DNA of 64,000 nt from Corbicula japonica. Its lineage: Eukaryota; Mollusca; Bivalvia; Venerida; Cyrenidae. The stretch is taken from the NCBI GenBank assembly GCA_038501625.1, contig JAZAYU010000005.1, positions 9,821,484 to 9,885,483 of the forward strand. Direction: 5' to 3'. This document shows, one piece after another, positions 24,601-36,449 of this stretch. Position 1 is the first letter of the stretch. Every line of letters starts with the position of its first letter. The notes under the pieces are model-generated. The model did no database searches. It was not told the DNA's origin and saw only the letters and a list, made by a program, of their open reading frames with translations. The position numbers were made by a program, and so were the translations under genes.

Positions 24601-27600
24601 CACTCATGAACATCACATGACTGATGCTAGATTTGTCATTTGTTGCAAACAAGAGGAAAATTTGTTTTAAATTTTGTAAAATGGTACCAATATTAAGGAT
24701 TTATTCAACAAGAGAAAAAGTATTAAGTAATTCATCTTATTTTTACTATATCATAAAACAATGATGTTTTACTGGCTTCAGTTCGCATGATTTACACACT
24801 TTAATTTATTAAATGATCAGATGAATGTTAATTGATCATCATTAGGAAATCACATATTTAGGAGCGAGGTGAAAACAAACAGTGCGTCAAAATATATGGT
24901 GCATCAAAATATGTTGTGTGACGATATCTTGCATGTCAAGGTAATGTCAGTGACTCAATATTTCAATATTAACTTCTCTTCTTCACTTTTACAGTAATGA
25001 ATATTTCTATATATATATATAGCACACTGCATATAGCACACTGACCTCAGTTTGATATAATATTTCCATTGTATAACATTGAAATATAATTATGTAGTAA
25101 CAAAACAAAAATCATAATTCATATGGCTGATGATTAATCCAGAGATTTGTGACATACAAATCAAACAACAAAAACTGTTTTGTTTTGTCTTGTTTAAAAG
25201 GTGTTCGGGCCCATCTTGCAGCCTGGAAACAGAAGTTAGAGTGTGGTGGAGACTTGGAGAGACAAGCTGCCTTTAAGAAGAAGTTTATCAAGAGTCTAAG
25301 AGAATCACCAGTTGCCATAGAAACAGAGAAAGCTAATGAGCAACATTATGAAGTGCCAACTGAATTCTTCTTGACAGTAGAGATTTTACTCATGTTTTTA
25401 TCCAACTGTAGTTCAATAACTCAATAAGTGCTGTCTTAACCAGTGTAAACTCCATGGATATGGCTTATACAAAGACCTATATATATAAATAGATATGCAT
25501 AATCGCATTATCTCGCCTATGCATGCGGCCTGCTTGATCTCGAATCACATGATCGCCATCTTTGATACCGAAAGCCTTCATCAATTGTGAATATCATTAA
25601 AACTTTTTTAATGAGTGGTAAATACAAATTTGACTTGCATTAATTTAAAGAAAGATGCATATTCTTCATCATGAAACTAAGGTTTACATTTTATTTATTG
25701 ATATACGCCTTTCCAATAATTCGGTGAATTTTTCGGTTACCTCCCCTATTCAGTCACGTGACTACTATACAGGAAAAATTATTGCTCGCTGTATTAATGT
25801 AATAGGGAACATGTACCTACAACTTTTGTTTTTCATCATGAAATATCATTTTTAAAATATATTTTCTCGTTTATCGTTGAATTAGTAATAATACATCAGC
25901 GTAATGAAATTTTTTTATCAAGAATAGTTTATAAAACAACAAATCTAATTTGACTAAAAGTGTAAAGTCATTATTCCTCGCGCCAAGGTTTACTTTAAAC
26001 GACTTAAACTAACAGCCTGTGTTCTATCCACGGATAAATTGAGTGTCGTTTCCGGCTTAGCGTGTCTTATCAACTACTGACATGCCGGCTGCGATTGATT
26101 TTGAAAGCGGCATGTCATAAAAATGCCAAATTGTCGCGCACAAGGGGTCCCCTGTCAATTACTAAGAAGAAGATATCACTGACCAACAGAGATCGGTTTA
26201 CTTTTTTATGTACCTCCACCTCCCAATTAATAAGTATATCGAAATCCTTAATTACTGAATCGGGTAGCAAAAGTATTTGATATAGCAGTTATATGAATTA
26301 TTAATCCTTAATACGACAAGTAGAACCTTAAGACATCAATTAGAAACTCATCTGAGCAGAACATTTTATAAATATTCAATCAAGCGATTGAGCGTTTACG
26401 CCAAAATGACAGATTTTCAAACCTTAGCAGTCTTAATGTTAATATTAATGTTCCCATCATTATTTGAAGCCGGCATCTCCATCTTTATTAGAAGCCAGCA
26501 TCAGAATCCTTGAATTTTTTTCTATGAATGATACCCTTACGTTAACGAACAATCAGATAACCTTATCAGAATCAATCGTACCGTATTTTTGCTTGTGAAG
26601 TATACGTGACGTTTTCAAAAATTCAAAATTATTTGTTCGTTGAACATTAACGTTACGATGAATTCAAGTAATAGATGAGTGCAAGTATAACGTACAGATA
26701 CTGTAACCGAATGTTGACATGTCACGATTTCCGGAGTATAGTACATTACCAGTCTTAGCAATTTGCGAATTTCATACCAGTTAAATATAATTTTAAGTAT
26801 AAAAAAAATAAAGATGAAAAGGCTGTATAGAAATTCGTAACATTAATACTCACGTTTATCCGAATCGCGTTTCATACTGCCCACTATCAACAAGAGTGGT
26901 ACATGTTCTTACAATATTAAAAATGCAAATATCTAACAAATAGTGAAAATAAAAATGTCTGACTAGAATAACAGACCAGTAACTTATTTTCGACCGGCGG
27001 CGACGATTACACACCTGAAATTTAATGGATTATGTTAGGCCTTATGTGCTTAAGCCATAGTCCGATAGTTCAGCTTTCCTGTGAAGCCTCGTTTTGGGTT
27101 GATATCTGGTCACGGGAAGTAACTCGTACAGGACTGCGAAACTGTTTATTGGAAAGGCGTATAACAATCAAAATCACCAAAATTACACCATACCGTGCAT
27201 AAGTGCATTGGTCAGCAGAAAGCAAACATACAATGTGAAATGCTGATCATATCTTACCTTACAAGGCCCTTAAAAAGATGTGATAATTTACTCAATGTGT
27301 TCAAGAAGTATATAAAAATAACTTAATAACATGAAGATCAATTAAAAGTGGTTTAAACATGATTAAAATCCAGCCAACATGTAATTATCACCTATTGAAT
27401 CGGCAACAATTATTCGGCAAATTATATAAAGTGAAAATAACGATTTGTCACGTGACTAGATTCTCGTCCAGTCCACGTATCAAAACGGGACTTACTATAT
27501 CAGTTAAAGAGAGATGCGAATCTGTGTAATATATAGGTCTTTGGCTTATATCACCCTGGGTGACCTGTGTAAATCCTTATGTCCAAGTAGAATTGTTATC

Positions 27601-30600
27601 TTGACAATAATTGCTTTTAAATGAATTTTAAGGTGACTTAATGTGGATGCAGATCAGACTGTACAGATGGACAGGCTGATCTGAATCTACACTGGAAAGT
27701 ATTATCCATGAAGTAAATGGTTTATGGGCTTAATTGCCTTTTTAAATTGGCTAAGCCAACTAGATCAATCGAAAGTTGTGAATCAATCTTAACCCTACAA
27801 GTGTAGACCAAGATCAGACTATATAATTATCTGCCAGTAGACAGGATAATCATATTCTTTCATCAAGCAAATACATAAAAAGTGCAAAGAATTGGGAATG
27901 TAGAAATAACCAACTTATTACTAAATGGTATATACAGCTTTAAGAAGTTGCTGTATTCCATAAACCATTATGTTGCAGGTTCTAGGCAAGAGACTGAAGT
28001 ACAGTGGATGTTACTGGCCTGAAGGAGTCACTACTTTGGAGGAAGGTGAGACTATACCTAAAGCTTTACTCCATGGAATATGCTGATATGGATGTTATCC
28101 CATTGACGAATAGAGTAGATCCAGATCAGTGAGCACATCCTTACCATCAGATCAGGATCTACACTGTTCACTTTTAGATTCATTAGGTTATTTCTGACAA
28201 AGAAGTGAATAGTGTAGAACCAGATTTGATGGCATTGATGTGCCAGCTGATATGGATCTACACTGGTTGCACAGATAGTGTAGATTTTTATCATACAGCA
28301 AAGATCTACAAGATGGTTTCATCATGTAATGTTACAGCAATGAGTAAAGGTTTACTCACAATCTGCTGAAGCTTAATATATGCATGTTTACTGTATTCAT
28401 TTTCAACAAATTTCATCTTTATTATTGTGAAAAAGTTAAACATGCATATCAGGAAAAGCAAAAAAAAATACTGCTTCACTACACATTCAAATAAATGAGA
28501 CTGAGAGAATAAATATACAATAGGCAAATGTCAAAAATAAGACTCCACAAATGATGTGAAGGTCTACACCCTGTTTAAGTCTATTCGAACTGAACTTGGT
28601 AAAACATTTATGAAATAGCCCTAATTTAAAAATATCATAATGCATTTAAGAAATAATGTAGTGGTTTACAAGTTAGAAAATCCATTCCTAGAAAACCATG
28701 GAAATGGTATTAAAATATGAGGAGACTTGGAATTCTTTTGTCTTCCAAACCATACTCTAGTGGTTAAATATTTCTTCAGAAAACATCGGTTTTTCATCAG
28801 TAGGTAATTTGTTCTGATTCATCTACAATTCTTGTTTGGCTTGACCAATATTTTACAGCTGAAGAAGTATCATTGAAGCAGATATGTGACAGAGCTGGGG
28901 TACAGGATGGTCACACTATACTGGTATGTTATTATTATCTTGTCCCATTTGTTGGAACCAATGTCTTGTGCACCAGATATTCTGAATTAATTAACTCACC
29001 ACGCCATAGAATATGGCTGTTATCCATGGGTGGACAGGTGTAGACCCAGATCAGCCAGCACATCTGTGCCATGTGTTCAGGATCTACTATTTGGTTTAAG
29101 ATTCAGTGGGTTATTTCTGACAGAGGCTAACAGTGTAGATCAAGATCTAATAACCCAGATTGACCAGTTGATCTGAATCTACACTTCTTGCACACATGAT
29201 AAAATCCCATATAATTGTATGGAGTAAAGGGTAACACAGGTTAGGTGTCTTCTAGTTATTACACTGATTCCTGACAAACACTATGATAAACAAAAACACA
29301 CTGAACATCTATAGATATTTTTATACATGATAGTTATTTCTGAAAGTGTAACACTTTATAAGCCTGAGAGTGGAAGAAGTGTTTTTCAGACGGTGATCCT
29401 CAAATTACATTTACATATGGAACATCCATTTCAACCTCTGTTTTCGTTACAAGTTTTTCAAAAGACATATATTTCATGGAATGATGTAACATGTAATATG
29501 AAACATTAAGGTTCCATGATCACCCTCACATGAAAACATAATCAGAGATGGATCAAATTTTGTACTGTTTACTTTTGTGTAAATTTCAATTTAACTCTAC
29601 TCAGCTGGTGGCGGCATGGGAAATAACATGCATTTCCTTTACTGTCTATGAATAATCTCAATCAAACTGAACTTGCCATACTTTTATATGTGTCATGTTT
29701 AAGATAGATTTATAGATAGATATATTTATTTTGGCTTAGGAAACATACAATGGTTTACATAATATTATACATGTGAACAATAAAAATAAATATAACCAAA
29801 AAAATAACAATCATATAAAATGTTTTGAAGCAGAGATAACCATGGAATGCTTCAAATACCAACGATAATGCAATAAAGTGCAAGCACTTATTTCCATTGC
29901 GGTCCTATGTACCTTGTTTTCAAAAAGATCTTTGTTTATGTTTTCAACTTTTTCAAAGGCAATTGAAAACTTGATCTCGAATTAGGCTATGAGTATACAG
30001 TATACTCAGTGTAAAGGAAATGTAGAGTAAACAGAATAATCACATAAGTATTCAGTGTATAAAATGTACTCATTGCCTCACTGTATACATGTATTTTTAT
30101 ATTTTAGTTTACTTATAATTATTGTCTTCTAGGATCTGGGATGTGGGTGGGGTTCACTGTCACTGTACATCTGTGAGAAGTTTCCAAAGTGTAATGTGAC
30201 CTGTGTGTCAAACTCCAACACACAAAGGCAACTTATAGAGAACAGAGCAATGGAACGGGGCTACCATGGACGCCTGGAATGTTTAACTGCCGATGCAAAT
30301 GTGTTCACTACTGCTAAGCGATTTGATAGGATCATCTCTATTGAAATGTTTGAGGTAATCAAATTAATTAAAGCACTTGTGTGGTATGTCACTTGAAACA
30401 GAATTGTTAAGAAATGTGAAAGAAAAATAATAAACTGTTGGACACAAAAATAATATTCAACATGTGCTGTTTCAAATTACCATTATTAACATAAAGCCAC
30501 ATTCTTAATGTTTCATTTTTATGGTAATATTTATGAAATTATCTTAATGATGTCTTAGAAATAGACATGTTTTTGTCAGTGCCAAAATCTTTTTGACCTA

Positions 30601-32619
30601 ATTCATATCAAGTTAAATAATAGTCTTTTTGACCTAATTCATTTCTAGTTAAATACTAGTCATTTTGACCTGAATCATGTCTAGTTAAATACAGCTCAGT
30701 CTGAACACTTGTTGGATTTCTTAGATTTTTGTTGCTGTTAACCTTTTACCATATGGAAACAGTTTATAACTCTTGATTGAACAATATAAAATTAGATCAG
30801 CCTGCACACATACACTATTTGCTTTTAGATCCATTTGGTTAATGCCCAAGAAGCCAACAGTGTAGATCCTGATAAGACTGCACAGATGTGCATGCTGATC
30901 TGGATCTACACTGTCTCACATAATTATATATTAGCTAGATCCATGTTGTTAAAGGTGTAGACCCTTATAAGAATGTCAGATCTGCAGGCGGTCACTGGTT
31001 TGAATGGGTCACAAATTTGACATGAACTCTTAAAGAATTAAGAAGCTGACACATTTGTATAATCTGTTATAACATGTTTTAAATTCCTTGTAGCACATGA
31101 AGAACTATGAAATCTTGATGCAGCGAGTGTCGTCCTGGTTAAAACCTGCAGGAAAACTGTTCATTCAAGTGTTGTGCCATAAACAACATCCATATGCATT
31201 CGATACAAAGCCTGGTTCAGACACAGAGTGGATGGCCAAAAATTTCTTTACTGGAGGGACCATGCCTTCTGTGGATCTTTATCTTTATTTTCAGGTAATT
31301 TTCAATACTTTTAATTTACCCTTTCCGCAATACATATGTTTTCTTGCATGTGCAGATCAGTAACAGCCAGCTGTCATCTGTGTGATGAGGATCTATTCTG
31401 TTGGCTTTTAGATTAATTAGGTTATTTCCAACTAAGGAGCAAACAATGTAGATTCCTATCAGTTGGCAAAGATGTGCCAACTAATCTGGATCTACACTGG
31501 TCCCCAATGTGATTTAAAGCAATTCAATGGAGTAGAGTAAAAAAACTTATAAACTTCACTTAAGTATTAATTTGTAACAAACCAAACTGCTTCGAACACT
31601 ATAAAAATAGCAGGAAACCCTTTGTTCTGTAAATTAAACTTAAGTTCTAGGAAAAGTGGTCTAGGGTTTGAGCAGCCAGTTTGAATCCCATGTAACCCTT
31701 TCCTCCATATTTACACCTTTTACTGCTTGGGTGAACAGTGTACATCCTTATCCATGCCATCTGATCAGGATCTGTACTGTTCACTATTACATTTATTAGG
31801 TTATTAGTGACCAAGAAGGAAACAGGGTAGATCCTGATCAGATAAAATTGAAAAAAAAATGTTTCACAGTTGAGGTAAAACAATTAAGTATTACTAGATT
31901 ATGTTCAATTGTACAACATTCTTAGCTATTGTTTTAGTTATTGTCCTTATTTTACTACAGAACTTTGATTTAAATTATTTACTTTCTGAACTGTTAATAA
32001 AACTTTATGATACTGAATGAACTTACATACTAATACCAAAAACCAATATTGTATAGCAATTTGAGCTACCAAATAAGTTGCCCTAAAAATGAACAAGCAC
32101 TGGAAAAGTAAACCTTTCAATTTTACTCCATGGGATAACATTATATTGCATGTTTCTAAGCCATATTCCTAGTGTGACTAAGTTAAACTTGGAATTTCGT
32201 AGGACAAAAATAAATCAAGCTTAATTGCAACATTATGTTTGTAAACATATGCACATACAGATGCATAAACATAGTAAATTTGTTCATGTGTTTTACAAAA
32301 TAACCATCCAAATATTTTTAGGTTTCATTTAAAGTCACAGAAACTATTGTTTCAGAATGGTGTCAGAATTGAGGACTACTGGATTGAGAATGGCAAGAAC
32401 TACAGTAAAACCCTGGAAGCATGGCTAGAGAGACTTGACCAAAACCATGACAAAGTTATGCAGATCCTGACCAAAGCTTATGGCAAAGATGCTGACCAAC
32501 AGTTGTTTAACTGGAGACTGTTTTTCATCTTTTGTTCAGAAGTTTTTGGATATGCCGATGGAAATGAATGGATTGTATCGCAGCACTTATTTAAGAAAAA
32601 TCTGACTTCATCACTGTGA
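21581..32619 (+). CDS. CFA synthase / coclaurine N-methyltransferase-like SAM methyltransferase
   Basis: Seven exons: 21581-21626, 25201-25376, 27979-28045, 28859-28923, 30133-30354, 31094-31294 and 32356-32619, giving 346 aa. All phases match. Intron 1 needs a GC donor (AAATG|GCAAGTAA); the remaining introns are GT-AG. Landmarks: ANEQHYEVPTEFF (about residues 61-73), LKYSGCYWPEG (about 80-90), SAM-binding motif I LDLGCGWGSL (118-127), FDRIISIEMFEHMKNYE (about 182-198), LCHKQHPYAF, FFTGGTMPS, then IEDYWIENGKNYSKT and a C-terminal SEVFGYADGNEWIVS. This order and length match plant coclaurine N-methyltransferase and its uncharacterised relatives, which belong to the cyclopropane-fatty-acyl-phospholipid synthase fold. 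The likely reaction is SAM-dependent methyl transfer. The substrate in animals is not known from the sequence, so an alkaloid role should not be assumed. No signal peptide or membrane segment is seen. Introns 1-6 are rich in repeats. Confidence 0.9.
22088..24339. mobile_element. 2.2 kb element with GGGGTCGAAATG ends and 8-bp flanking duplication
   Basis: GTCTGCTT occurs at 22088-22095 and again at 24332-24339. Between them, the left end (CCCCTTACCATTTCGACCCC) is inverted at the right end (GGGGTCGAAATGGTTAGGGG). Each end has several tandem, slightly varied GGGGTCGAAATG units (left about 22116-22225, right about 24206-24320). The interior holds a direct repeat of about 240 bp (22370-22610 and 23100-23340), sharing GATACAGCCAGTGTTTGGC. 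No transposase is visible, so the element is non-autonomous. It lies in intron 1 of the methyltransferase gene. Confidence 0.75.
25453..27562. repeat. Large foldback structure in methyltransferase intron 2
   Basis: GGCTTATACAAAGACCTATA near 25455 is inverted as TATAGGTCTTTGGCTTATAT near 27531. Further in, GATATACGCCTTTCCAAT near 25700 is inverted as ATTGGAAAGGCGTAT near 27149. A CACGTGACT motif occurs on both sides. The arms are diverged, and the middle (about 26000-27000) shows nothing recognisable. Confidence 0.5.
27647..27722. repeat. Family A half element
   Basis: Only the right arm remains: GCAGATCAGACTGTACAGAT followed by GCTGATCTGAATCTACACTG. Confidence 0.65.
28060..28290. repeat. Family A palindrome
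   Basis: GTAGATCCAGATCAGTGAGC and ATCAGATCAGGATCTACACT in the left arm, inverse in the right. It starts 15 bp after exon 3 of the methyltransferase gene. Confidence 0.85.
28992..29233. repeat. Family A palindrome
   Basis: TGTAGACCCAGATCAGCCAG on the left, GTTGATCTGAATCTACACTT on the right, with a loop GGGTTATTTCTGAC. In methyltransferase intron 4. Confidence 0.8.
30738..30955. repeat. Family A palindrome, left arm eroded
   Basis: The right arm is clear (GTGTAGATCCTGATAAGACT, GCTGATCTGGATCTACACTG); the left arm retains only AAATTAGATCAGCCTGCACA. In methyltransferase intron 5. Confidence 0.7.
31347..31535. repeat. Family A palindrome, diverged
   Basis: GCAGATCAGTAACAGCCAGC on the left; CTAATCTGGATCTACACTGG on the right. 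It starts about 50 bp after exon 6 of the methyltransferase gene. Confidence 0.65.
31696..31850. repeat. Family A palindrome, right arm truncated
   Basis: AACCCTTTCCTCCATATTTA start, CATCTGATCAGGATCTGTAC in the left arm, then GTAGATCCTGATCAGATAA, where it breaks off. Confidence 0.65.
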
Positions 32620-32658
32620 CACTACAACAGGAATAGATACATTATTCCTTTGAAATCT

Positions 32659-32803
32659 GGGCTGAAGGTTATAAAGCTGAGATTGGAAACCAGTCTCAAA
32701 TCTCAAGCATCTGATTGGCTGAAATGGCGACTGGTCGCCATTTCAGCCAATCAGATTCTTGAGATTTGAGACTGGTTTCCATGCTCAGTTTTATAACCTT
32801 GGG
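32659..32803. repeat. Family B hairpin MITE, near perfect
   Basis: GGGCTGAAGGTTATAAAGCT ... GGCTGAAATGGCGACTGG and then its inverse, with arms of about 70 bp and almost no loop. It begins about 40 bp after the methyltransferase stop codon, so it may be inside the 3' UTR. Confidence 0.9.
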
Positions 32804-32909
32804 TACTGACATTAAATATATTAGGTATATTTTTGAAATAGGATGAAACATCGTAATAATGAAGATTCAATGTTGTTTATAGTCACCATGAACACAGCTT
32901 ATTTATGGT

Positions 32910-33310
32910 AAAAAACAAACATTTTTTATTTAATGCTTTCCAGTGAATTATAGAATTTTTTCTGTCATACAAAAATTGTATTTCACTGTTTTCAAACAGT
33001 GGAATATCTTTTTTTTCACGTTGGTACCCAAATGCACATTAAATTTCAAATGAGTATGTCAACAGTTAGAAGACGGGTTCAAATTTGGATATACGACATC
33101 TTGACATGTTTTGGCACCATTTAATGCAGGTTTTCTGTGAAATTCATGCAAATTGTTCACTAAAAGCATAACATAAAAAGAAAATTTGTTTTTACCAGTG
33201 AAAGATAGAAATATATTTTACTCTTGAACTCTGGAATTATGTACGTACATGAATCCTGGAGCTCACTCAGTGAAATATATTTCTATCTTACACGGGTAAA
33301 AAGAAATATC
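32910..33310. repeat. Dispersed repeat, copy 1
   Basis: About 400 bp that recurs inverted at 60975-61345. Shared blocks are GTGAATTATAGAATTTT, GATAGAAATATATTT and AAAGAAAATTTGTTTTTACC. Its right part is itself a small inverted repeat (GATAGAAATATATTTTACTC against GTGAAATATATTTCTATCTT). Confidence 0.6.
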
Positions 33311-33432
33311 CTTTTAATCATACATTATCTAATCAACTGAATTTTCTAAAACTGTATACTAAAAAATATTAGCATTTACTACATTATATGAAGCTTCTTG
33401 TTTAAATTTAAACTGTTTGCTATAGATCAACC

Positions 33433-33501
33433 TGGGCCTAAGATGGTAAAACTAAAACTTGAGACCAATATCAAATCTCAAGCATCTGATTTGGCTGAAA
33501 T
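33433..33501. repeat. Family B left half
   Basis: GGGCCTAAGATGGTAAAACT, then ATCAAATCTCAAGCATCTGA; the second arm is missing. Confidence 0.65.
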
Positions 33502-34799
33502 AGACTATGTGAAATGAGCTCTGGTCACAAGACCATAATGATTTCTGATGTCTTTTCTTATTAGTTTAAAATTTTTTCAGTTTGTCTAGTTCATGGAAGA
33601 TTTTTGAAATACAGAATTTAAGAGTAATAAGTATGTTACTTAAGCATTTTGAAAAATGAAAACATGGATAAAAGAAAATACCAAATTATCTGACAAGTCT
33701 GTTCTAAATGCTCTATATGAAAATTCTTTTCAGTTTATATAGTCAATTATTTAGGTTTTATATATTTAGTTTAAACAATATTTATTTACCATATAACATG
33801 TTACAAGTACATAAACATATATAGTCACAATTAGGTATGAGAATCTGGAAACAAGTTTTCGAGGAATCTTACTCTCAGTTAGAAAAATATAGGTGGCTAC
33901 TTACATTAAATATAGGTTTTATATATTTATCATTTGTGTTCAGTATAACAGTATATTGACAAAATATATTTGAGTTGGGTTTTCCAGAAGAATATGAAAT
34001 TTCCTTTAAATGATCTTAAAGTTGAGCAGGATACATTATCAATCATGCATTTTACTAATACAGATATACATGTATTATATAGTCAACATTCTTAAGGAAA
34101 TCAACTATTGTTTATAAGATATATACCAACAATAGATTGTTTTTCAAGAATAGCTTTAATACAAATTTAAAATGAATTGCCAAAGACACCTTTTTCGTGA
34201 CATGGCTCAGAGATTTTCAATTTTGTTATGTTTGAATTATGTGCTAGAAATTATTACAACAATAAATTAATTATTTTGTCTTTCTAGTCTTTTTCATCAG
34301 TGTGCACTTAATATATCCTGGATGCACTTTTTGTCTTTTTTTTAGATTCTTATAAATTATCTGCAAAGTAACTGCCAGCTCGACAGTTGGGATTTTTTCT
34401 GTTCCAAGATACATGTATTGACAATTACATGTATCCTGTTGAGTTTTTAATGGAACCCCCAGTGTTGAAATATTGGCAAACCCATACATTATAGCAGAAA
34501 ATACTGACTGAATAGAACAGAACAGAACATATCTTTATTTAACTCTAACCAATAAGGCATAAGAGTATTCAAAGCATAATAATTTTTATGAAATGGACAC
34601 GTGGCCTGGTATTGGTACACACTTTTTCTTAATGCTTGCACACACACATACACATGCACACACACACACAAGCTTACATAAAAAACAAAAGTAATAATCA
34701 TATAAACTAATAGCCAACATAGTTGATTGTAAAAGTAAACTGCAAAAATGTGCAGGATGATTTTGGTCAATACTAGTAGCATTTGTAACTTAGGCTGTG

Positions 34800-34975
34800 C
34801 TTTTTACCCTCTACTTCATTGATACAGCTAATATCTCATGCGCAACTGGATAGATCTAGATCAGTCTTCATATCTCTGTAAATACAGTATTTGCATTTAA
34901 ATTTAGGTTATTTATGACCAGTGTAGAACGTAAACAAACTGCACAGACTTGCAGGCTCATCTGGATCTACAACAG
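34800..34975. repeat. Family A palindrome, diverged
   Basis: AGATCTAGATCAGTCTTCAT on the left and GCTCATCTGGATCTACA on the right. Confidence 0.55.
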
Positions 34976-36308
34976 ACTTCCCGAATATTGCCAGACCGTA
35001 CGACCTGTCCGGTAAAATCTGGACAGGTCAGATGTGATTTCTTATGATATCAGAGTGTCAGACAAAAATTTTAACTGCTAATTCCTTTTAAACATGTTTG
35101 GTCAGACAGAATTTGTTTCGGTCAGACAGATTTTCACATCTTGTCTGACCAAATGTCTGACACTTTTTTCATCTTTCAGGAAGTCTGCTACACTTCTGGT
35201 AGGTAGGAAATAAGCTGTATCCGTAGCAACAATTGTCTCTGTATTGTTGCAAACATGACTCAAATCCAGTTATATATTTTTCAAGACTCTGACTAATAGA
35301 GTTTTCATCTGACCTATATATCGATTTCTACCTTCATGCATTGTCCTAGTCTCATCAAGTTTGGTTGTATCATGTGAAAATTGTTGCTTACGCTGTGTTA
35401 CATTTTTGGACAGCGACAAACATCATGAGTGTGGTTATTGATAATGAAATGAATTTTGAAAATGAGATAAATTGTGGTACATAAATTAATTTTCATCATC
35501 ATGATATCAAAACGTGCGGAGTATTATAAAGGTTTCTGAATTCTGTTCTTGAAAATGCGCGAAATGCTTGTACTCCGCAACATGTTATTCCGACCTTTTG
35601 GAAGGAAATTAGCAACTTCGAAATGTCGGAAAATAAATATTTTCATAACAAGTGATTAAATAATTATATTTTTCCTTAAGTTTATCTTTTCAGGGTCTGA
35701 TATTGTCTTTGTGAGTCTATAAATATGTCTTGGAACATATAGTTATGTAATTTTTTTATGAGATGTTTAAATTTTAATATATTTTCCTAATGCATCGCTT
35801 CATGACGATGTAACTGCAATTATCTGAATGATTCATTTAACACAAACAGTACATTGAACAAGTAAAACAGTTTGATAATTATCAACCAGATATATTACCA
35901 TTAATTCATCACACCCCCAAAAAATACAATTGTGGCTCTAACACAAAAGCTATACATCTGAATTTAATATTACAGCGCTCACCATTACTTTCTTGTTCTT
36001 TTTCTTCGCATTCCTCGTTTCCAAAGTATTCAAACAATTATTCTGAAATAAAAAAAAACATTTTACGATGACAGTATTAGATTTATGTTCAAAAGTGATA
36101 GGTAGTTAGCGGCACTGTACGGAAAATGTTTACTGTTAATTGCAAAAAATTCAAACAAGAACAGTGTGGATGCCCCGTTAATCGTTGATTAGTGTCTTCA
36201 AACGGCGAAAAGGTAGTTCAATAACGTTTTGCCATTGAAAATAAAATTATATATAATATCCGAACAGACTTGATACTCACCCTGTCTTCCATCCCTGCCA
36301 ATCTTCTT

Positions 36309-36449
36309 GGCTGAAGTTTATAAAACTGAGATTGTAAACCAGTCTCAAATCTCAAGGATCTGATTGGCTGAAATGGCGACTGGTCGCCATTTCAGCCAAT
36401 CTGATGCTTGAGATTTGAGACTGGTTTCCATGCTCAGTTTTATAACCTT
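36309..36449. repeat. Family B hairpin MITE, near full length
   Basis: GGCTGAAGTTTATAAAACTG to AGTTTTATAACCTTT with complementary arms. Its left border abuts an exon-like minus-strand segment (about 36271-36300) whose potential acceptor, read on the minus strand, would come from the MITE end. Confidence 0.85.

Noticed and set aside
29705..29830. LINE 3' tail (TATATTTATTTTGGCTTAGG...), with similar stretches at 34510 and 61700
   Set aside because: The ATATCTTTATTT-like starts are suggestive of retroelement tails, but no reverse transcriptase remnant or shared consensus could be shown.
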